This document shows, piece by piece, positions 16,608 through 25,401 of a stretch of DNA of 61,240 nucleotides (its first letter is position 1; every line of letters starts with the position of its first letter). The translations under genes and the position numbers were made by a program. The stretch is from Thiocapsa sp035467215 (GTDB lineage: Bacteria; Pseudomonadota; Gammaproteobacteria; Chromatiales; Chromatiaceae): assembly GCF_035467215.1 (NCBI RefSeq), contig NZ_DATITZ010000100.1, positions 1 through 61,240 of the forward strand. The letters are read 5' to 3'. The notes below the pieces were generated by a model. The model searched no databases and had not been told where the DNA came from. It saw only the letters and a list, made by a program, of their open reading frames with translations.

Positions 16608-17156
16608 ATGGATCCCAAGCGCGTCCCACGCGGCGATAATATCCCGAGCGAAATCAACGTCATTATCGAGATACCGTCGCATGCCGAGCCGGTCAAGTAC
16701 GAGATGGACAAGGCGACCGGCGCCATGTTCGTCGATCGCTTCATGTCCACGGCGATGCACTATCCCTGCAACTATGGATATGTGCCGAACACCTTGTCCG
16801 CGGACGGCGATCCGGTCGACGTCATCGTGGTCACTCCCTATCCGCTGATCTCGGGCTCCGTCATCAAGTGCCGTCCGATCGGCGTGCTCAAGATGACCGA
16901 CGAGTCCGGGGATGATGCCAAGATCCTGGCGCTCCCGATCGACAAGCTCTTCAAGGGCTACCGCGAGATCGAGAGTTTCCGCGACATGCCGGCCCATCTG
17001 CTCGACCAGATTTCACATTTCTTCGAGCATTACAAAGACCTGGATGAAGGAAAGTGGGTCCGCGTCATGGGTTGGGGCGGCCGCGAAGACGCGCGCGAAG
17101 AGATCATGAACAGCGTGAAGATGTTCGAAGAGGCGCCGGAGAAGCCGGCGTTCTGA
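16608..17156 (+). CDS. ppa: Inorganic pyrophosphatase
   Basis: A 182-aa family I soluble pyrophosphatase that hydrolyses PPi to phosphate. The signature DGDPVD is at 66-71 with the metal-binding Asp residues 66, 68 and 71. EIPSHAEPVKYE and the C-terminal WVRVMGWGG are also conserved. Length agrees with E. coli Ppa (176 aa). It follows pfp on the same strand across a repeat-bearing gap. Having a PPi-consuming glycolytic enzyme beside a pyrophosphatase suggests linked PPi homeostasis. Confidence 0.96.
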   Translation: MDPKRVPRGDNIPSEINVIIEIPSHAEPVKYEMDKATGAMFVDRFMSTAMHYPCNYGYVPNTLSADGDPVDVIVVTPYPLISGSVIKCRPIGVLKMTDESGDDAKILALPIDKLFKGYREIESFRDMPAHLLDQISHFFEHYKDLDEGKWVRVMGWGGREDAREEIMNSVKMFEEAPEKPAF

Positions 17157-17292
17157 TGTGCCCGTCGCTCGCCCTTCCGCAGGGCGAGCGCTCCGAACGG
17201 CGTCTCGGTTGGGTCGTTCGCCGAGCCCCTTGTCGTTGCAACATGTCGGTGTCCTTGCCGACCCTTCAGGCTCCCCACTCCGCGGATCGCAG

Positions 17293-17868
17293 ATGCCGTT
17301 GACACATTTCGACGAGAAGGGTGCGGCCCATATGGTGGATGTCGGCGAGAAGGCCCTCACCAAACGCCGGGCCGTTGCGGAGGGGAGCATTCGGATGGAG
17401 CCGTCTACGCTTGCACTGATTCTGAGCGGCGAGCACCGCAAGGGCGATGTGCTCGGCGTTGCCCGGATCGCAGGGATCATGGGCGCCAAGCGTACCGCGG
17501 ATCTGGTGCCCTTGTGTCATCCGCTGAGTCTGACCCGGGTCGCCGTCGAGCTGGAGCCGCGCGCCGAGACCTCGAGCGTCTATTGTTCCGCCACCGTCGA
17601 GACCAGAGGCTCCACCGGGGTCGAGATGGAGGCGCTCTGCGCAGTACAGATCAGCCTTTTGACCATCTACGACATGTGCAAAGCGGTGGATCGGGGCATG
17701 CGTATCGAAGGTGTGTGCTTGCTCGAAAAGGATGGAGGGAAGTCCGGCCGTTGGGTCCGGGATGTCGCGTCTGCCGGTGACTGCGAACCGGGTGCAGGCG
17801 ATCCCGGTACAGGCGACCCCGCTCGCGTCGACTCGGACGAGCGCCTCGCATCAAGGAGACAGCGATGA
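17293..17868 (+). CDS. moaC: Cyclic pyranopterin monophosphate synthase
   Basis: A 191-aa MoaC, second step of molybdenum cofactor synthesis (GTP-derived intermediate to cPMP, with MoaA). Motifs include HMVDVGEKALTKRRAVAEG, LVPLCHPLSLT, GVEMEALCAVQISLLTIYDM and the KDGGKSG end. The ATG at 17293 matches the family start; an upstream extension of 45 codons does not. About 30 extra residues at the C-terminus (GAGDPGTGDPARVDSDER) are low-complexity and absent from E. coli MoaC (161 aa). It overlaps the hemerythrin gene by ATGA. Confidence 0.94.
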   Translation: MPLTHFDEKGAAHMVDVGEKALTKRRAVAEGSIRMEPSTLALILSGEHRKGDVLGVARIAGIMGAKRTADLVPLCHPLSLTRVAVELEPRAETSSVYCSATVETRGSTGVEMEALCAVQISLLTIYDMCKAVDRGMRIEGVCLLEKDGGKSGRWVRDVASAGDCEPGAGDPGTGDPARVDSDERLASRRQR

Positions 17869-18350
17869 CTCAGTTCGTAGAGTGGTCCGCAGCGCTCAGC
17901 GTCGGCATCGACGAGATCGACGCCCAGCATCAGGCTTTGATCGACCTGATCAACGAGGTGCAGGATGCCGTTGTCGGGGGCCTCGATCGGGAGCACCAAC
18001 TCGATGCGCTCGGCAGGCTCGCCGAATACACCAAGATCCATTTCGCCGTCGAGGAGAGCCTGATGCGCATCTTCGGCTACCCGGATTACGAGCGCCACAA
18101 GGCTCAGCACGAAGGGCTGATCCGCAGCATGCTGGATCTGCAGCGTCGCCTCGACGACGATCGCGCAGCGCTTGACGATGGCCTGATGCGGCACCTCAAG
18201 CATTGGCTGCTCGATCACATCCTGCAAAGCGATCAGGATTACAGCCGATTCTTTCTCGCCGCAGGCGCCCTGTCGCGACACCAAAAGCCGTCCTGGGCGA
18301 CCCGGATGTGGGACCACTTACACTTCTGCGGCTCCAAGTGTTGGAGCTAA
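17865..18350 (+). CDS. Bacteriohemerythrin
   Basis: A 161-aa single-domain hemerythrin, a four-helix bundle binding O2 at a di-iron site. Likely ligands are H22 (DAQHQ), H59 and E63 (HFAVEE), H78 and H82 (HKAQH), H118 and D123 (HILQSDQDY). It is coupled to moaC by an ATGA overlap. In microaerophilic or phototrophic bacteria such proteins deliver, store or scavenge oxygen; which applies is not shown. The last 25 residues after the domain end in CGSKCWS, an unusual Cys pair. Its TAA stop is the start of a half hairpin element. Confidence 0.92.
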   Translation: MTQFVEWSAALSVGIDEIDAQHQALIDLINEVQDAVVGGLDREHQLDALGRLAEYTKIHFAVEESLMRIFGYPDYERHKAQHEGLIRSMLDLQRRLDDDRAALDDGLMRHLKHWLLDHILQSDQDYSRFFLAAGALSRHQKPSWATRMWDHLHFCGSKCWS

Positions 18351-18360
18351 ACCGCGCCCG
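18348..18360 (+). repeat. Left half of a hairpin element (E11)
   Basis: TAAACCGCGCCCG matches the left end of the class A elements, but no right end follows before engB (18374). It provides the hemerythrin stop codon and is probably a truncated copy. Confidence 0.6.
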
Positions 18361-18373
18361 GTCCCCGCTGACG

Positions 18374-19018
18374 ATGAATCCATTCTACCAACGTGCCCAT
18401 TTCCTGACGGCTGCTGCACGGGTCGAGCAATGTCCCGCAGACGAGGGTCGCGAGGTTGCGTTCGCGGGGCGCTCGAATGCCGGTAAGTCCAGTGCGATCA
18501 ATGCACTCTGCCATCAGAATGCGCTCGCCCGCACGAGCAAGACACCCGGCCGGACGCAGCAGCTCATCTTTTTCGAGCTGGGCGAGGCGCGCCGCCTTGT
18601 CGATCTCCCCGGTTACGGATATGCCAAGGTTCCCGATGCGGTCAAGCGCGACTGGCAGCAGCACATGGCGGCCTATCTCGAGCAGCGCCGCTCACTCGGC
18701 GGTCTCGTCGTCGTCATGGATATCCGCCATCCGCTCGCCGAGTTCGATCGCCAGATGCTCCACTGGGGTGGGCGCGCTGATCTGCCGATGCTCGTTTTGC
18801 TCACCAAGGCGGACAAGCTCAAAACGGGGGCGGCCCGCGCCACTCAACATGCAGTCGAGCGGGCCGTCTCGGATATGGTGGGGCGGGTCGAGGTGATGCT
18901 GTTTTCCGCCTTGAAGCGCCAAGGCGTGGAGTCCGTCCAGCGATTGCTCGATGCCTGGCTCGATGTGGGGGCCGAGATCGAGCCCGCGGATCCCTCGGAG
19001 ACGCGGACAAGCGACTGA
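18374..19018 (+). CDS. engB: Ribosome biogenesis GTPase EngB (YihA/YsxC)
   Basis: A 214-aa circularly ordinary TrmE-Era-like GTPase needed for 50S subunit assembly and normal septation. G1 is GRSNAGKSS (32-40), G2 includes the KTPGRTQ segment, G3 is DLPGYGYAKVP (77 onward), and G4 is TKAD. The ATG at 18374 is the family start; the frame stays open upstream but reads through the hemerythrin gene. No good Shine-Dalgarno is visible (CCGCTGACG). Confidence 0.95.
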   Translation: MNPFYQRAHFLTAAARVEQCPADEGREVAFAGRSNAGKSSAINALCHQNALARTSKTPGRTQQLIFFELGEARRLVDLPGYGYAKVPDAVKRDWQQHMAAYLEQRRSLGGLVVVMDIRHPLAEFDRQMLHWGGRADLPMLVLLTKADKLKTGAARATQHAVERAVSDMVGRVEVMLFSALKRQGVESVQRLLDAWLDVGAEIEPADPSETRTSD

Positions 19019-19036
19019 CGCCGAAGCGGGCCGACG

Positions 19037-19060
19037 GCGCCGGCCGGACTGCGCCGGCGC
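19037..19060. terminator. GC-rich hairpin between convergent genes
   Basis: GCGCCGGC (19037-19044) and GCCGGCGC (19053-19060) form an 8-bp stem with an 8-base loop, 18 bases after engB and before the convergent neighbour. There is no T-run, so its role as terminator is uncertain. Confidence 0.35.
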
Positions 19061-19090
19061 TCCGTCGACCCGCGGCTGTGTCCCCCGATG

Positions 19091-19975
19091 TCAGTAACCC
19101 ATGCCCTGCGGCGGCCCCTGGTCGTAGCGGGGTGCGCCGTAACCGGGTGCGTCGTAATCGGGCATCATGGGCGGATGCCCCATGCCTGCGCGCCCCGGAT
19201 AGGGCATGCCGCCGGGATAACCGCCCTGCGGGCCGTAACCGTATCCATAGCCATCGCGCTCATACCCGCCATATTGCGGCATACGCGGCATCTCGGGCAT
19301 CGGAGGAGGGCTTCCGAACAGGGCGCGGGCCGCCTCGATCTGCTCCTCGCTCATCGCCTCGACAGTCTTGCGATACGTCTCGAATCGCTCCTCCATCTCT
19401 TTGCGACGCGCCTCGGCCTCGGCCCAGGGCGGTGTCTCGGGCATCTCGACTCCCCGTTCCGCAGCATCGGCCCGCATTTGCTGCCAATGCGCATCGCGCA
19501 TCGCGCGGCGTTCCTCGGGGGTCATGGAGCGCATCTGCTCACGCATCTCTTGGCGTTGTTGGCGCATCGCCTCCATGTCCTCGGGGGACATGCCGCGACG
19601 CTCGGGCATCGGCGGCCGATCGGTCGACTCCCACGGCGGCATCTCGGGGAGCGCAAGGCCGATCTCGGCGGCACGAGCACGGAGCTCTTCGTAACGTTTC
19701 TCCCGTTCCGCCATCATGGCGGCGCGACGCTCCTCGACCTTGGCTCGGACCGCCTCGCCGGGTGCGGGCGCATCGCTCGAGGTATCGGCAGGCGCATCGG
19801 CAGGCGCAGCGGCCGGAGCCGGAGCCGGAGCCGGAGCCGGCGCTGCTTCGTTCGTTGGCTCGGCCGGCGTTTGGCTCGCTTCCGTTGCCTGCGGATCGGC
19901 GAAGGCGCCTTGGCCGATGACGAGCGCCAGCGTTGCCGCCGAGACGAGCGGGATCATGCGAGACGTGTCGGGCAT
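19091..19975 (-). CDS. Secreted Ala-Pro / charged-helix / Gly-Tyr-Pro-rich protein
   Basis: A 294-aa protein of unknown function. Residues 1-26 form a signal peptide (cleavage after AFA). An Ala-Pro run follows (45-63, encoded by a GCCGGA-type hexamer repeat at about 19812-19843). Next is a long Met/Glu/Arg-rich helical region with repeated units such as SPEDMEAMRQQRQEMREQM and MTPEERRAMRDAHWQQM. The tail (about 235-294) is rich in Gly, Tyr, Pro and Met (GYGYGYGPQGGYPGGMPY). GAGGAG ten bases upstream supports the ATG at 19975. The helical part recalls Spy/CpxP-like periplasmic chaperones, and the tail recalls sulfur-globule coat proteins. Both are resemblances of composition only. It stands alone between convergent engB and a divergent mutase. 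Confidence 0.7.
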   Translation of the reverse strand: MPDTSRMIPLVSAATLALVIGQGAFADPQATEASQTPAEPTNEAAPAPAPAPAPAAAPADAPADTSSDAPAPGEAVRAKVEERRAAMMAEREKRYEELRARAAEIGLALPEMPPWESTDRPPMPERRGMSPEDMEAMRQQRQEMREQMRSMTPEERRAMRDAHWQQMRADAAERGVEMPETPPWAEAEARRKEMEERFETYRKTVEAMSEEQIEAARALFGSPPPMPEMPRMPQYGGYERDGYGYGYGPQGGYPGGMPYPGRAGMGHPPMMPDYDAPGYGAPRYDQGPPQGMGY

Positions 19976-20365
19976 GGAGGTACTCCTCGAAGTGGTGATC
20001 GTCAGGGACATTCGGCGGATCCGTCGCCTTCGGCTCGGGGTCGCTTGACCGGTCAGGCGTGGTCGAGCCCATCTCCGTAAACCTGCACCGGTTGCCGCCG
20101 TGCCCGTCTGTCATCAACATCGTTTTTGCTTTTGGGGGCCAGGTCGATGCCCCGAGACGAACGCCGACAGCGCCTCGGAGCTTAACCGATCCGTGACCCG
20201 GAGGGACACCCCCCCAACCGGAATGCGATCGGTCCGATCGAGCCGATCGGGGATCGTCGCTGCGCATCCAACGGTCCTGCACCGGGGCACGCCATGCACC
20301 GGCTCCCCGGGTTAGGATTGGGCGGTGCGGGTTGCGGAAGCCCGAAATCGACGCGAGGAGCCTGT
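19976..20365. other. Divergent intergenic region
   Basis: About 390 bases between the secreted protein (minus) and the phosphomutase (plus). It must hold both promoters, but I see none close to consensus. Short frames here do not look coding. Confidence 0.4.
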
Positions 20366-21853
20366 ATGCAGATCGGCGACTTGATGAACATGAGCGGCGT
20401 AGCGTTCGGAACCAGCGGTGCCCGCGGGCTGGCGCAGGCGATGACCGATCGGGTGTGCTACGCCTACACGGCCGGGTTTCTCGGCTATCTTCGCGCGAGC
20501 GGCCTGCTCGCACCGGACGCCGAGGTCGGACTGGGCGGCGATCTGAGGCCGAGCACAAGCAGGATCCTCGTCGCCTGCGCCCGCGCGGCGCTGGATCTGG
20601 GTTGCCGACCGTGCTATCTCGGGCGTATCCCGAGTCCAGCCGTTGCCGCCTGGGGGCTGGCGCGCGGCGCTCCGAGCCTGATGGTGACCGGCAGCCACAT
20701 CCCGGACGACCGCAACGGCATCAAGTTCAACCTGCCGACGGGCGAGATCCTCAAGCGCGACGAGGAGGGCATCAGCGCGCAACCGCTCCAAGTCGCCGAG
20801 ACGCTCTTCGACGCGGCCGGCGCCTTTGTCGAGGACCAGTCCGCCGCGCTTCCGAGCGAGGATCCTGTCGCCTATCGCGAGTACGTCGATCGCTATCTGG
20901 ACTTCTTCCCGTCGGGCTGCCTGAACGGGCTGCATGTCGGTGTCTACGAGCACTCCAGCGTCGCTCGCGGCGCCTATGTCGAGGTGCTGGAAGGGCTCGG
21001 CGCACGCGTGACGCGACTGGGATTCTCGGAGGTCTTTGTCCCTGTCGATACCGAAGCGATTCGCCCCGAAGACGTCGCGCTCGCGCGCGACTGGGCCGCG
21101 ACGGGGCGTTTCGACGCCCTGGTTTCCGCCGACGGGGACGGCGACCGTCCGCTGGTTGGCGACGAGACCGGGGACTGGCTGCGCGGGGACATCGCCGGGA
21201 TCCTGTGCGCACGTCAACTCGGCGCACGCGGGGTGGTGACACCCGTGAGCAGCAACACGGCGGTGGAGCGTTCGGGTTGGTTCGAGACGGTGCTGCGCAC
21301 CCGGATCGGATCGCCCTTCGTCATCGAAGGGATGCAGGATCTGGTCGACCGAGGCATGGACCGGGTGGTCGGCTACGAGGCGAACGGCGGCTTCCTGCTC
21401 GCGACCGATATCGAGCAGGACGGCCGAATCCTGTCGGCCTTGCCGACACGTGATGCCGTCTTGGTTGCGGTCGCCATCCTGCGTGCCGCCGCGGAGCAGG
21501 GAAAACCCGTGTCGGCCCTCTCCGCCGATCTTCCGCGTCGCTGCACGCGGAGCGATCGTCTGAAGGATTTCCCGACCGAGATCGCTCGGGCGCGTCTTGC
21601 CGAGATCCATCGGGGCGATCCCGCCCGGGACAGAGCCGCGGCACAGGCCGTTTTCGGCGCCGCGTTCGGTCCGGTCGCCGATCTGGATGTCACCGACGGT
21701 CTCAGGATCACCTTCGTCAGCGGCGAGATCGCGCACCTGCGCCCGTCGGGCAATGCGCCGGAGCTGCGCGCCTATACCGAGGCGGACAGTCCGGAGCGTG
21801 CGGAGGAGATGAATCGGATCTGCATGGAGATCCTCGCCAAGTGGCGTGCTTAA
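20366..21853 (+). CDS. Phosphomannomutase/phosphoglucomutase family protein
   Basis: A 495-aa alpha-D-phosphohexomutase, which moves phosphate between C1 and C6 of a hexose for polysaccharide or sugar-nucleotide synthesis. GTSGARG is at 15-21; the phosphoserine loop is TGSHIPDDRNG with S110; the Mg site DGDGDRP is at 256-262; GYEANGGF and RPSGNAPELR bind sugar and phosphate. GAGGAG precedes the chosen ATG; an upstream in-frame extension lacks similarity. The substrate (Man, Glc or GlcN) cannot be decided from motifs. Its TAA stop is the first triplet of element E12. Confidence 0.9.
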   Translation: MQIGDLMNMSGVAFGTSGARGLAQAMTDRVCYAYTAGFLGYLRASGLLAPDAEVGLGGDLRPSTSRILVACARAALDLGCRPCYLGRIPSPAVAAWGLARGAPSLMVTGSHIPDDRNGIKFNLPTGEILKRDEEGISAQPLQVAETLFDAAGAFVEDQSAALPSEDPVAYREYVDRYLDFFPSGCLNGLHVGVYEHSSVARGAYVEVLEGLGARVTRLGFSEVFVPVDTEAIRPEDVALARDWAATGRFDALVSADGDGDRPLVGDETGDWLRGDIAGILCARQLGARGVVTPVSSNTAVERSGWFETVLRTRIGSPFVIEGMQDLVDRGMDRVVGYEANGGFLLATDIEQDGRILSALPTRDAVLVAVAILRAAAEQGKPVSALSADLPRRCTRSDRLKDFPTEIARARLAEIHRGDPARDRAAAQAVFGAAFGPVADLDVTDGLRITFVSGEIAHLRPSGNAPELRAYTEADSPERAEEMNRICMEILAKWRA

Positions 21854-22065
21854 ACCGCGCTCGGCGTGACCTGCATGCTTTGTTTTCCGGTGCAACCTCA
21901 CAACTGCAAACCACCGTCGGCGCCGCGCGGTTTAAGGATTTTTAAGGCTTTTTGGGCTTTTTTCTCCTTAAACCGCGTCAGGGATAAGGCCCTTCGTGGC
22001 CTCGAGGGCGCCATGCTCCGGCCGACATCGATTTAGACCCTCGGACGCGGTTTAAGCGCGGTTTA
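21851..22065. repeat. Two hairpin elements (E12, E13) with T-rich linker and an extra end
   Basis: E12 (21851-21934, class A-like) gives the mutase stop. A T-rich linker follows (21935-21968, with runs of five to six T). E13 runs 21969-22054, followed by a second CGCGGTTTA (22057-22065) that holds the ptsI stop on the minus strand. The hairpin plus T-rich stretch could act as a terminator for these convergent genes. Confidence 0.82.
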
Positions 22066-23805
22066 AGCAGCGTTGAGCTCGTCGATCAGCGCCCCCGGGT
22101 CTGTGTCGTCGAGACGGGCGTAGAGCGCGGCGGTACGGCGTTTCAGGTCGAGCGTATCGGCCTCCAGGACGACCTCTTTGACATCCAGGATGGCGCCCGG
22201 CTGCATGCTGAATTCGCGTAGCCCCATTCCGAGCAGCAGACGGGTGAAGCGTGGATCGCCCGCCATCTCGCCGCACATGCTGACCGGTCGGTTCAGCTCG
22301 CACGCGGCCTGAATGGTCATGCGGACCAGGCGCAGGATGGCGGGGTGGGTCGCGTCGAAAAGATAGTTGACGCTGTCGTCGAGCCGGTCGATCGCAAGCG
22401 TGTATTGGATGAGGTCGTTCGTGCCGATCGAGAGAAAATCCAGCCGGCGCGCGAGCGCGCGTGCGCAGAGGGCCGCCGCGGGAACCTCGATCATGGCGCC
22501 GATCGGAAGGTTCGGGTCGTAATCCAGCCCGTCGCGGTCGAGCTGAGTCTTGATCTGCCGGATCAGCGCGAGAACCGTCTCGACCTCGTGGACGTTGGAG
22601 ACGAGCGGCAGCATCAGACGGATCGGGCCGATCGCGGAGGCACGCAGGATCGCACGCAGCTGCGGTCGGAAGAGGTCGGGGTCCTTCAGGCAGAGTCGGA
22701 TCGCGCGCAGTCCGAGCGCCGGATTCGAGACCCCGGGGCCCGGCTCGAGCAGGGTATCGACGCGCTTGTCGACCCCCAGGTCCAAGGTGCGGATGGTCAC
22801 GGGGATTCCGCCGAGCCCGGCGACGATCTCGGCGTAGCTCGCCAGATGCTCCTCCTCGTCGGGGAGATCCCGGCGATTCATGTAGAGGAACTCGGTGCGA
22901 TAGAGGCCGACCCCGCTGGCCCCGTTGGCCTTCGCAAGCGCCACGTCTTCGGAGAGCTCGAGATTCGCGAGGAGACCGATCTCGACCCCGTCGCGTGTGA
23001 CGGAGGCTCGGCCGACGAGGCCGCGCAGCCGCAACTGACGGGCCTCTGCCGCACGCAGGCGGTCCCGGAAAAACGCCAGGGTCAGCGGGTCGGCATCGGC
23101 CAGCACGGTGCCGGTCTCGCCGTCGACCAGGATGAGCTCGCCTTGGCGCAGATAGCGGGTGATGTTGTGGATGCCCATCACGGCGGGCACCCCGAGGCTG
23201 CGCGCCAGGATGGCCGTGTGGGACATGGGGCCGCCGAACTCGGTCACGAACGCGACCGCACCGCGATGGCGCAGCAGAATCGCGTCCGCAGGCGCGAGGT
23301 CGCGCGCCACCACGACCCGGCCCTCCAGATCCCGAGTCGAGGGCTCGATTTGCTCGACCGCGCCCTGCAGGAAGGTCTGAATCTGCTGCACGACATGCTC
23401 GACGTCGTCGCGGCGGGTGCGCAGATAGGGGTCGTCCATCTCGTCGAAGACCCGCACCAGGGTGTCGCGTTGCCGTTGCAGCGCCCACTCGGCATTGCAG
23501 AGCTGCTCGGCAACGATGCGGCGCACCTCCTCGACCAAGGCGGCGTCCTCGAGCATCAGAAGGTGCGTGTCGATGAACTCGGCGATGTTGAGCGGCGTGT
23601 GATGCGGGATCTGGTTGCGCACCGCCTTCAGGGCCTGGCGGGCCGCCATGACGGCCAAGTCGAGTCGCTCGATCTCGGCGGCGACCTGGTCGGCTGCGAT
23701 GGCGGATTTCGAGACGGTATGGCCGCCGCGCCCGTCCACGAAGGCGGGCCCGAGTGCGAGCGACCGACTCGTGGAGATGCCGATACCCTGGAAGGCGGTG
23801 GTCAT
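22063..23805 (-). CDS. ptsI: PTS enzyme I (phosphoenolpyruvate-protein phosphotransferase)
   Basis: A 580-aa enzyme I that autophosphorylates from PEP and passes phosphate to HPr. The active-site His is H196 in GGPMSHTAILARSLG, and the PEP-binding signature is DFLSIGTNDLIQYTLAIDR. The start (23805) overlaps HPr by ATGA. It is the last gene of the rpoN cluster. There is no membrane EIIB/EIIC here, so the PTS is probably regulatory. The stop lies in a hairpin-element end. Confidence 0.96.
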   Translation of the reverse strand: MTTAFQGIGISTSRSLALGPAFVDGRGGHTVSKSAIAADQVAAEIERLDLAVMAARQALKAVRNQIPHHTPLNIAEFIDTHLLMLEDAALVEEVRRIVAEQLCNAEWALQRQRDTLVRVFDEMDDPYLRTRRDDVEHVVQQIQTFLQGAVEQIEPSTRDLEGRVVVARDLAPADAILLRHRGAVAFVTEFGGPMSHTAILARSLGVPAVMGIHNITRYLRQGELILVDGETGTVLADADPLTLAFFRDRLRAAEARQLRLRGLVGRASVTRDGVEIGLLANLELSEDVALAKANGASGVGLYRTEFLYMNRRDLPDEEEHLASYAEIVAGLGGIPVTIRTLDLGVDKRVDTLLEPGPGVSNPALGLRAIRLCLKDPDLFRPQLRAILRASAIGPIRLMLPLVSNVHEVETVLALIRQIKTQLDRDGLDYDPNLPIGAMIEVPAAALCARALARRLDFLSIGTNDLIQYTLAIDRLDDSVNYLFDATHPAILRLVRMTIQAACELNRPVSMCGEMAGDPRFTRLLLGMGLREFSMQPGAILDVKEVVLEADTLDLKRRTAALYARLDDTDPGALIDELNAA

Positions 23806-24071
23806 TCCGACTCTCCGAAGCGATCCCCGATCAAGGCCTCGATCGCCGCCATGGCGGCATCCTCGTCCTCGCCGGATGCCTCGACGGTGATCCGGGTGCC
23901 CTGGCTCGCGGCCAGCATCATGACGCCCATGATGCTCTTGCCGTTGACGCTTTGACCGCGCCGCTCGATCTCCACATGGCTCGCGAAACGTCCGGCGCAT
24001 TGCACGAGCTTGGCGGCCGCACGGGCATGCAGACCCAGCTTGTTGAGGATCTCGATCTCTTTGCGAATCAT
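23802..24071 (-). CDS. ptsH: Phosphocarrier protein HPr
   Basis: An 89-aa HPr. H15 (GLHARAAAK) is the phosphohistidine accepting from enzyme I. S46 (GKSIMGVMMLAA) is the regulatory serine, phosphorylated in other bacteria by HprK, whose gene is three genes upstream. It overlaps ptsI by ATGA and closely follows the EIIA(Man) gene. Having both sites intact argues for serine-level control of this phosphorelay. Confidence 0.97.
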   Translation of the reverse strand: MIRKEIEILNKLGLHARAAAKLVQCAGRFASHVEIERRGQSVNGKSIMGVMMLAASQGTRITVEASGEDEDAAMAAIEALIGDRFGESE

Positions 24072-24475
24072 GTACGGTCGTCTCGTCGCGAGCAGAGCAA
24101 GACGCCGTCGCGCCCGCCCTGCAGCGCCTTCTCGGTCACGGCATCCAGGTCGAGCGAGGCATAGGTCAGGGCACGCAGCAACATGGGGAGATTCAGTCCT
24201 GCGATGACCCTCGACCGCTCGTGGATCGCGAGCAGCGAGACCGCGACATTGGCCGGTGTGGAGCCGTAGAGATCGGTCAGGATCAGGACACCCTCGCCCG
24301 TATCCAAGCGCTCCAAGTGTTCGGCGGCTTCCGCCGTCACGACCTCGCAGGGGACATCGTTGACGACCTCCATTGCCTCGACCCCGGTCGGGCGTGCGCC
24401 GAGAATCGCAGTCGCGACCCGCAGCAGATCCGCGCCGCACGGCTGATGGGTCATCATCAGGATGCCGACGCTCAA
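24068..24475 (-). CDS. PTS EIIA, mannose/fructose type
   Basis: A 135-aa EIIA of the mannose family: SVGILMMTHQPCGADLL with the phospho-accepting His at 10, and LTDLYGSTPANVA. The start is TTG at 24475, within a 4-base TTGA overlap with rapZ, giving MSVGILMMTH as in relatives; the later ATGs would cut the first beta-strand. It lies between rapZ and ptsH. No IIB/IIC/IID is present, so it likely senses or relays phosphate rather than transporting sugar. Confidence 0.9.
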   Translation of the reverse strand: MSVGILMMTHQPCGADLLRVATAILGARPTGVEAMEVVNDVPCEVVTAEAAEHLERLDTGEGVLILTDLYGSTPANVAVSLLAIHERSRVIAGLNLPMLLRALTYASLDLDAVTEKALQGGRDGVLLCSRRDDRT

Positions 24476-25401
24476 GGCAGATCCCGATGACGGACCATCA
24501 CCTGATGGCCGTCGGCCTCGAAATGACGCCGCAGTGATTCGGTCATATAGACCGAGCGGTGCTGGCCGCCCGTGCAGCCGATCGCAATGGTGAGATAGCT
24601 GCGCCCGTCCGTCTCGAAGCTGGGGATCCAGCGATCGAAAAACCCCTCGATATCGGCGCGCATCCGGCCGAAGGCTTCGGCGGAATCGAGAAATTCCATC
24701 ACGGGTGGGTCGCGTCCGGTCAAGCGTCGCAGCTCGGGTTGCCAATGCGGATTGGGCAGGCTGCGCAGGTCGAAGACGAAGTCCACGTCGTGCGGGACCC
24801 CGTGCTTGAAGCCGAAGGACTGCAACAGGATGGATGCCTTCGGCGAGGCGCCGCCGACCAGACGACTGCGTACCAGATCGCGCAGCTCGTGGACATTCGT
24901 CTGGGTGGTGTCGATATGGATGTCGGCGCAGCATCGGATCGGCTCGAGGAGTCGGCGCTCGAGCGCGATCGCCTCGGGCAGCGAGCGGTCGCCGCGGGTC
25001 AGGGGATGCTTGCGACGGGTTTCGCTGAAGCGTTTGATCAGGGTTTCTGTCTGGGCATCGAGGAAGAGGACATCGCAGCCGATGCCGCGCTCGCGCGCCG
25101 AGCGCACCAGCTCGGGAAGGTGTCTGAGCTCGTCCGCGCCGGTGCTCGGACTGGTGCGTGCGTCGATTCCGACCGCGGTCATGGTGAAGGCGTCGTCGAG
25201 CCCTTCGTGCAGCCCGAGGGCGAGATCCTGCAGCAGGAAGAGCGGCAGGTTGTCGATGCAGTAGAAACCCACGTCTTCGAGTGTATGGAGTGCGACGCTC
25301 TTGCCCGAGCCGGAGAGGCCGCTGAGGATGACGAGCCTCATCGGTTTGCCGACGTTCGGCGGCCGTTCGCGCGCCTGCTCCTCTGCGGGTGGTTGCGTCA
25401 T
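24472..25401 (-). CDS. rapZ: RNase adapter RapZ
   Basis: A 309-aa RapZ (YvcJ family). The Walker A GLSGSGKS is at 28-35 and the C-terminal signature is GCTGGQHRSVYM. In enterobacteria RapZ binds GlcNAc-6-P-related signals and directs RNase E to the sRNA GlmZ; other bacteria keep it in the rpoN-pts cluster as here. It overlaps hprK by ATGA. The first 20 residues are an extension; MRLVILSG at 21 is the family core start. Confidence 0.95.
   Translation of the reverse strand: MTQPPAEEQARERPPNVGKPMRLVILSGLSGSGKSVALHTLEDVGFYCIDNLPLFLLQDLALGLHEGLDDAFTMTAVGIDARTSPSTGADELRHLPELVRSARERGIGCDVLFLDAQTETLIKRFSETRRKHPLTRGDRSLPEAIALERRLLEPIRCCADIHIDTTQTNVHELRDLVRSRLVGGASPKASILLQSFGFKHGVPHDVDFVFDLRSLPNPHWQPELRRLTGRDPPVMEFLDSAEAFGRMRADIEGFFDRWIPSFETDGRSYLTIAIGCTGGQHRSVYMTESLRRHFEADGHQVMVRHRDLP

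Noticed and set aside
20312..21901. A 529-codon minus-strand frame over the phosphomutase
   Set aside because: The plus-strand protein has all phosphohexomutase motifs; the opposite frame is Arg/Gly/Ala-rich without motifs.
22345..23955. A 536-codon plus-strand frame over ptsI
   Set aside because: It is antisense to an unmistakable enzyme I, and its composition is that of a reverse-complement frame.
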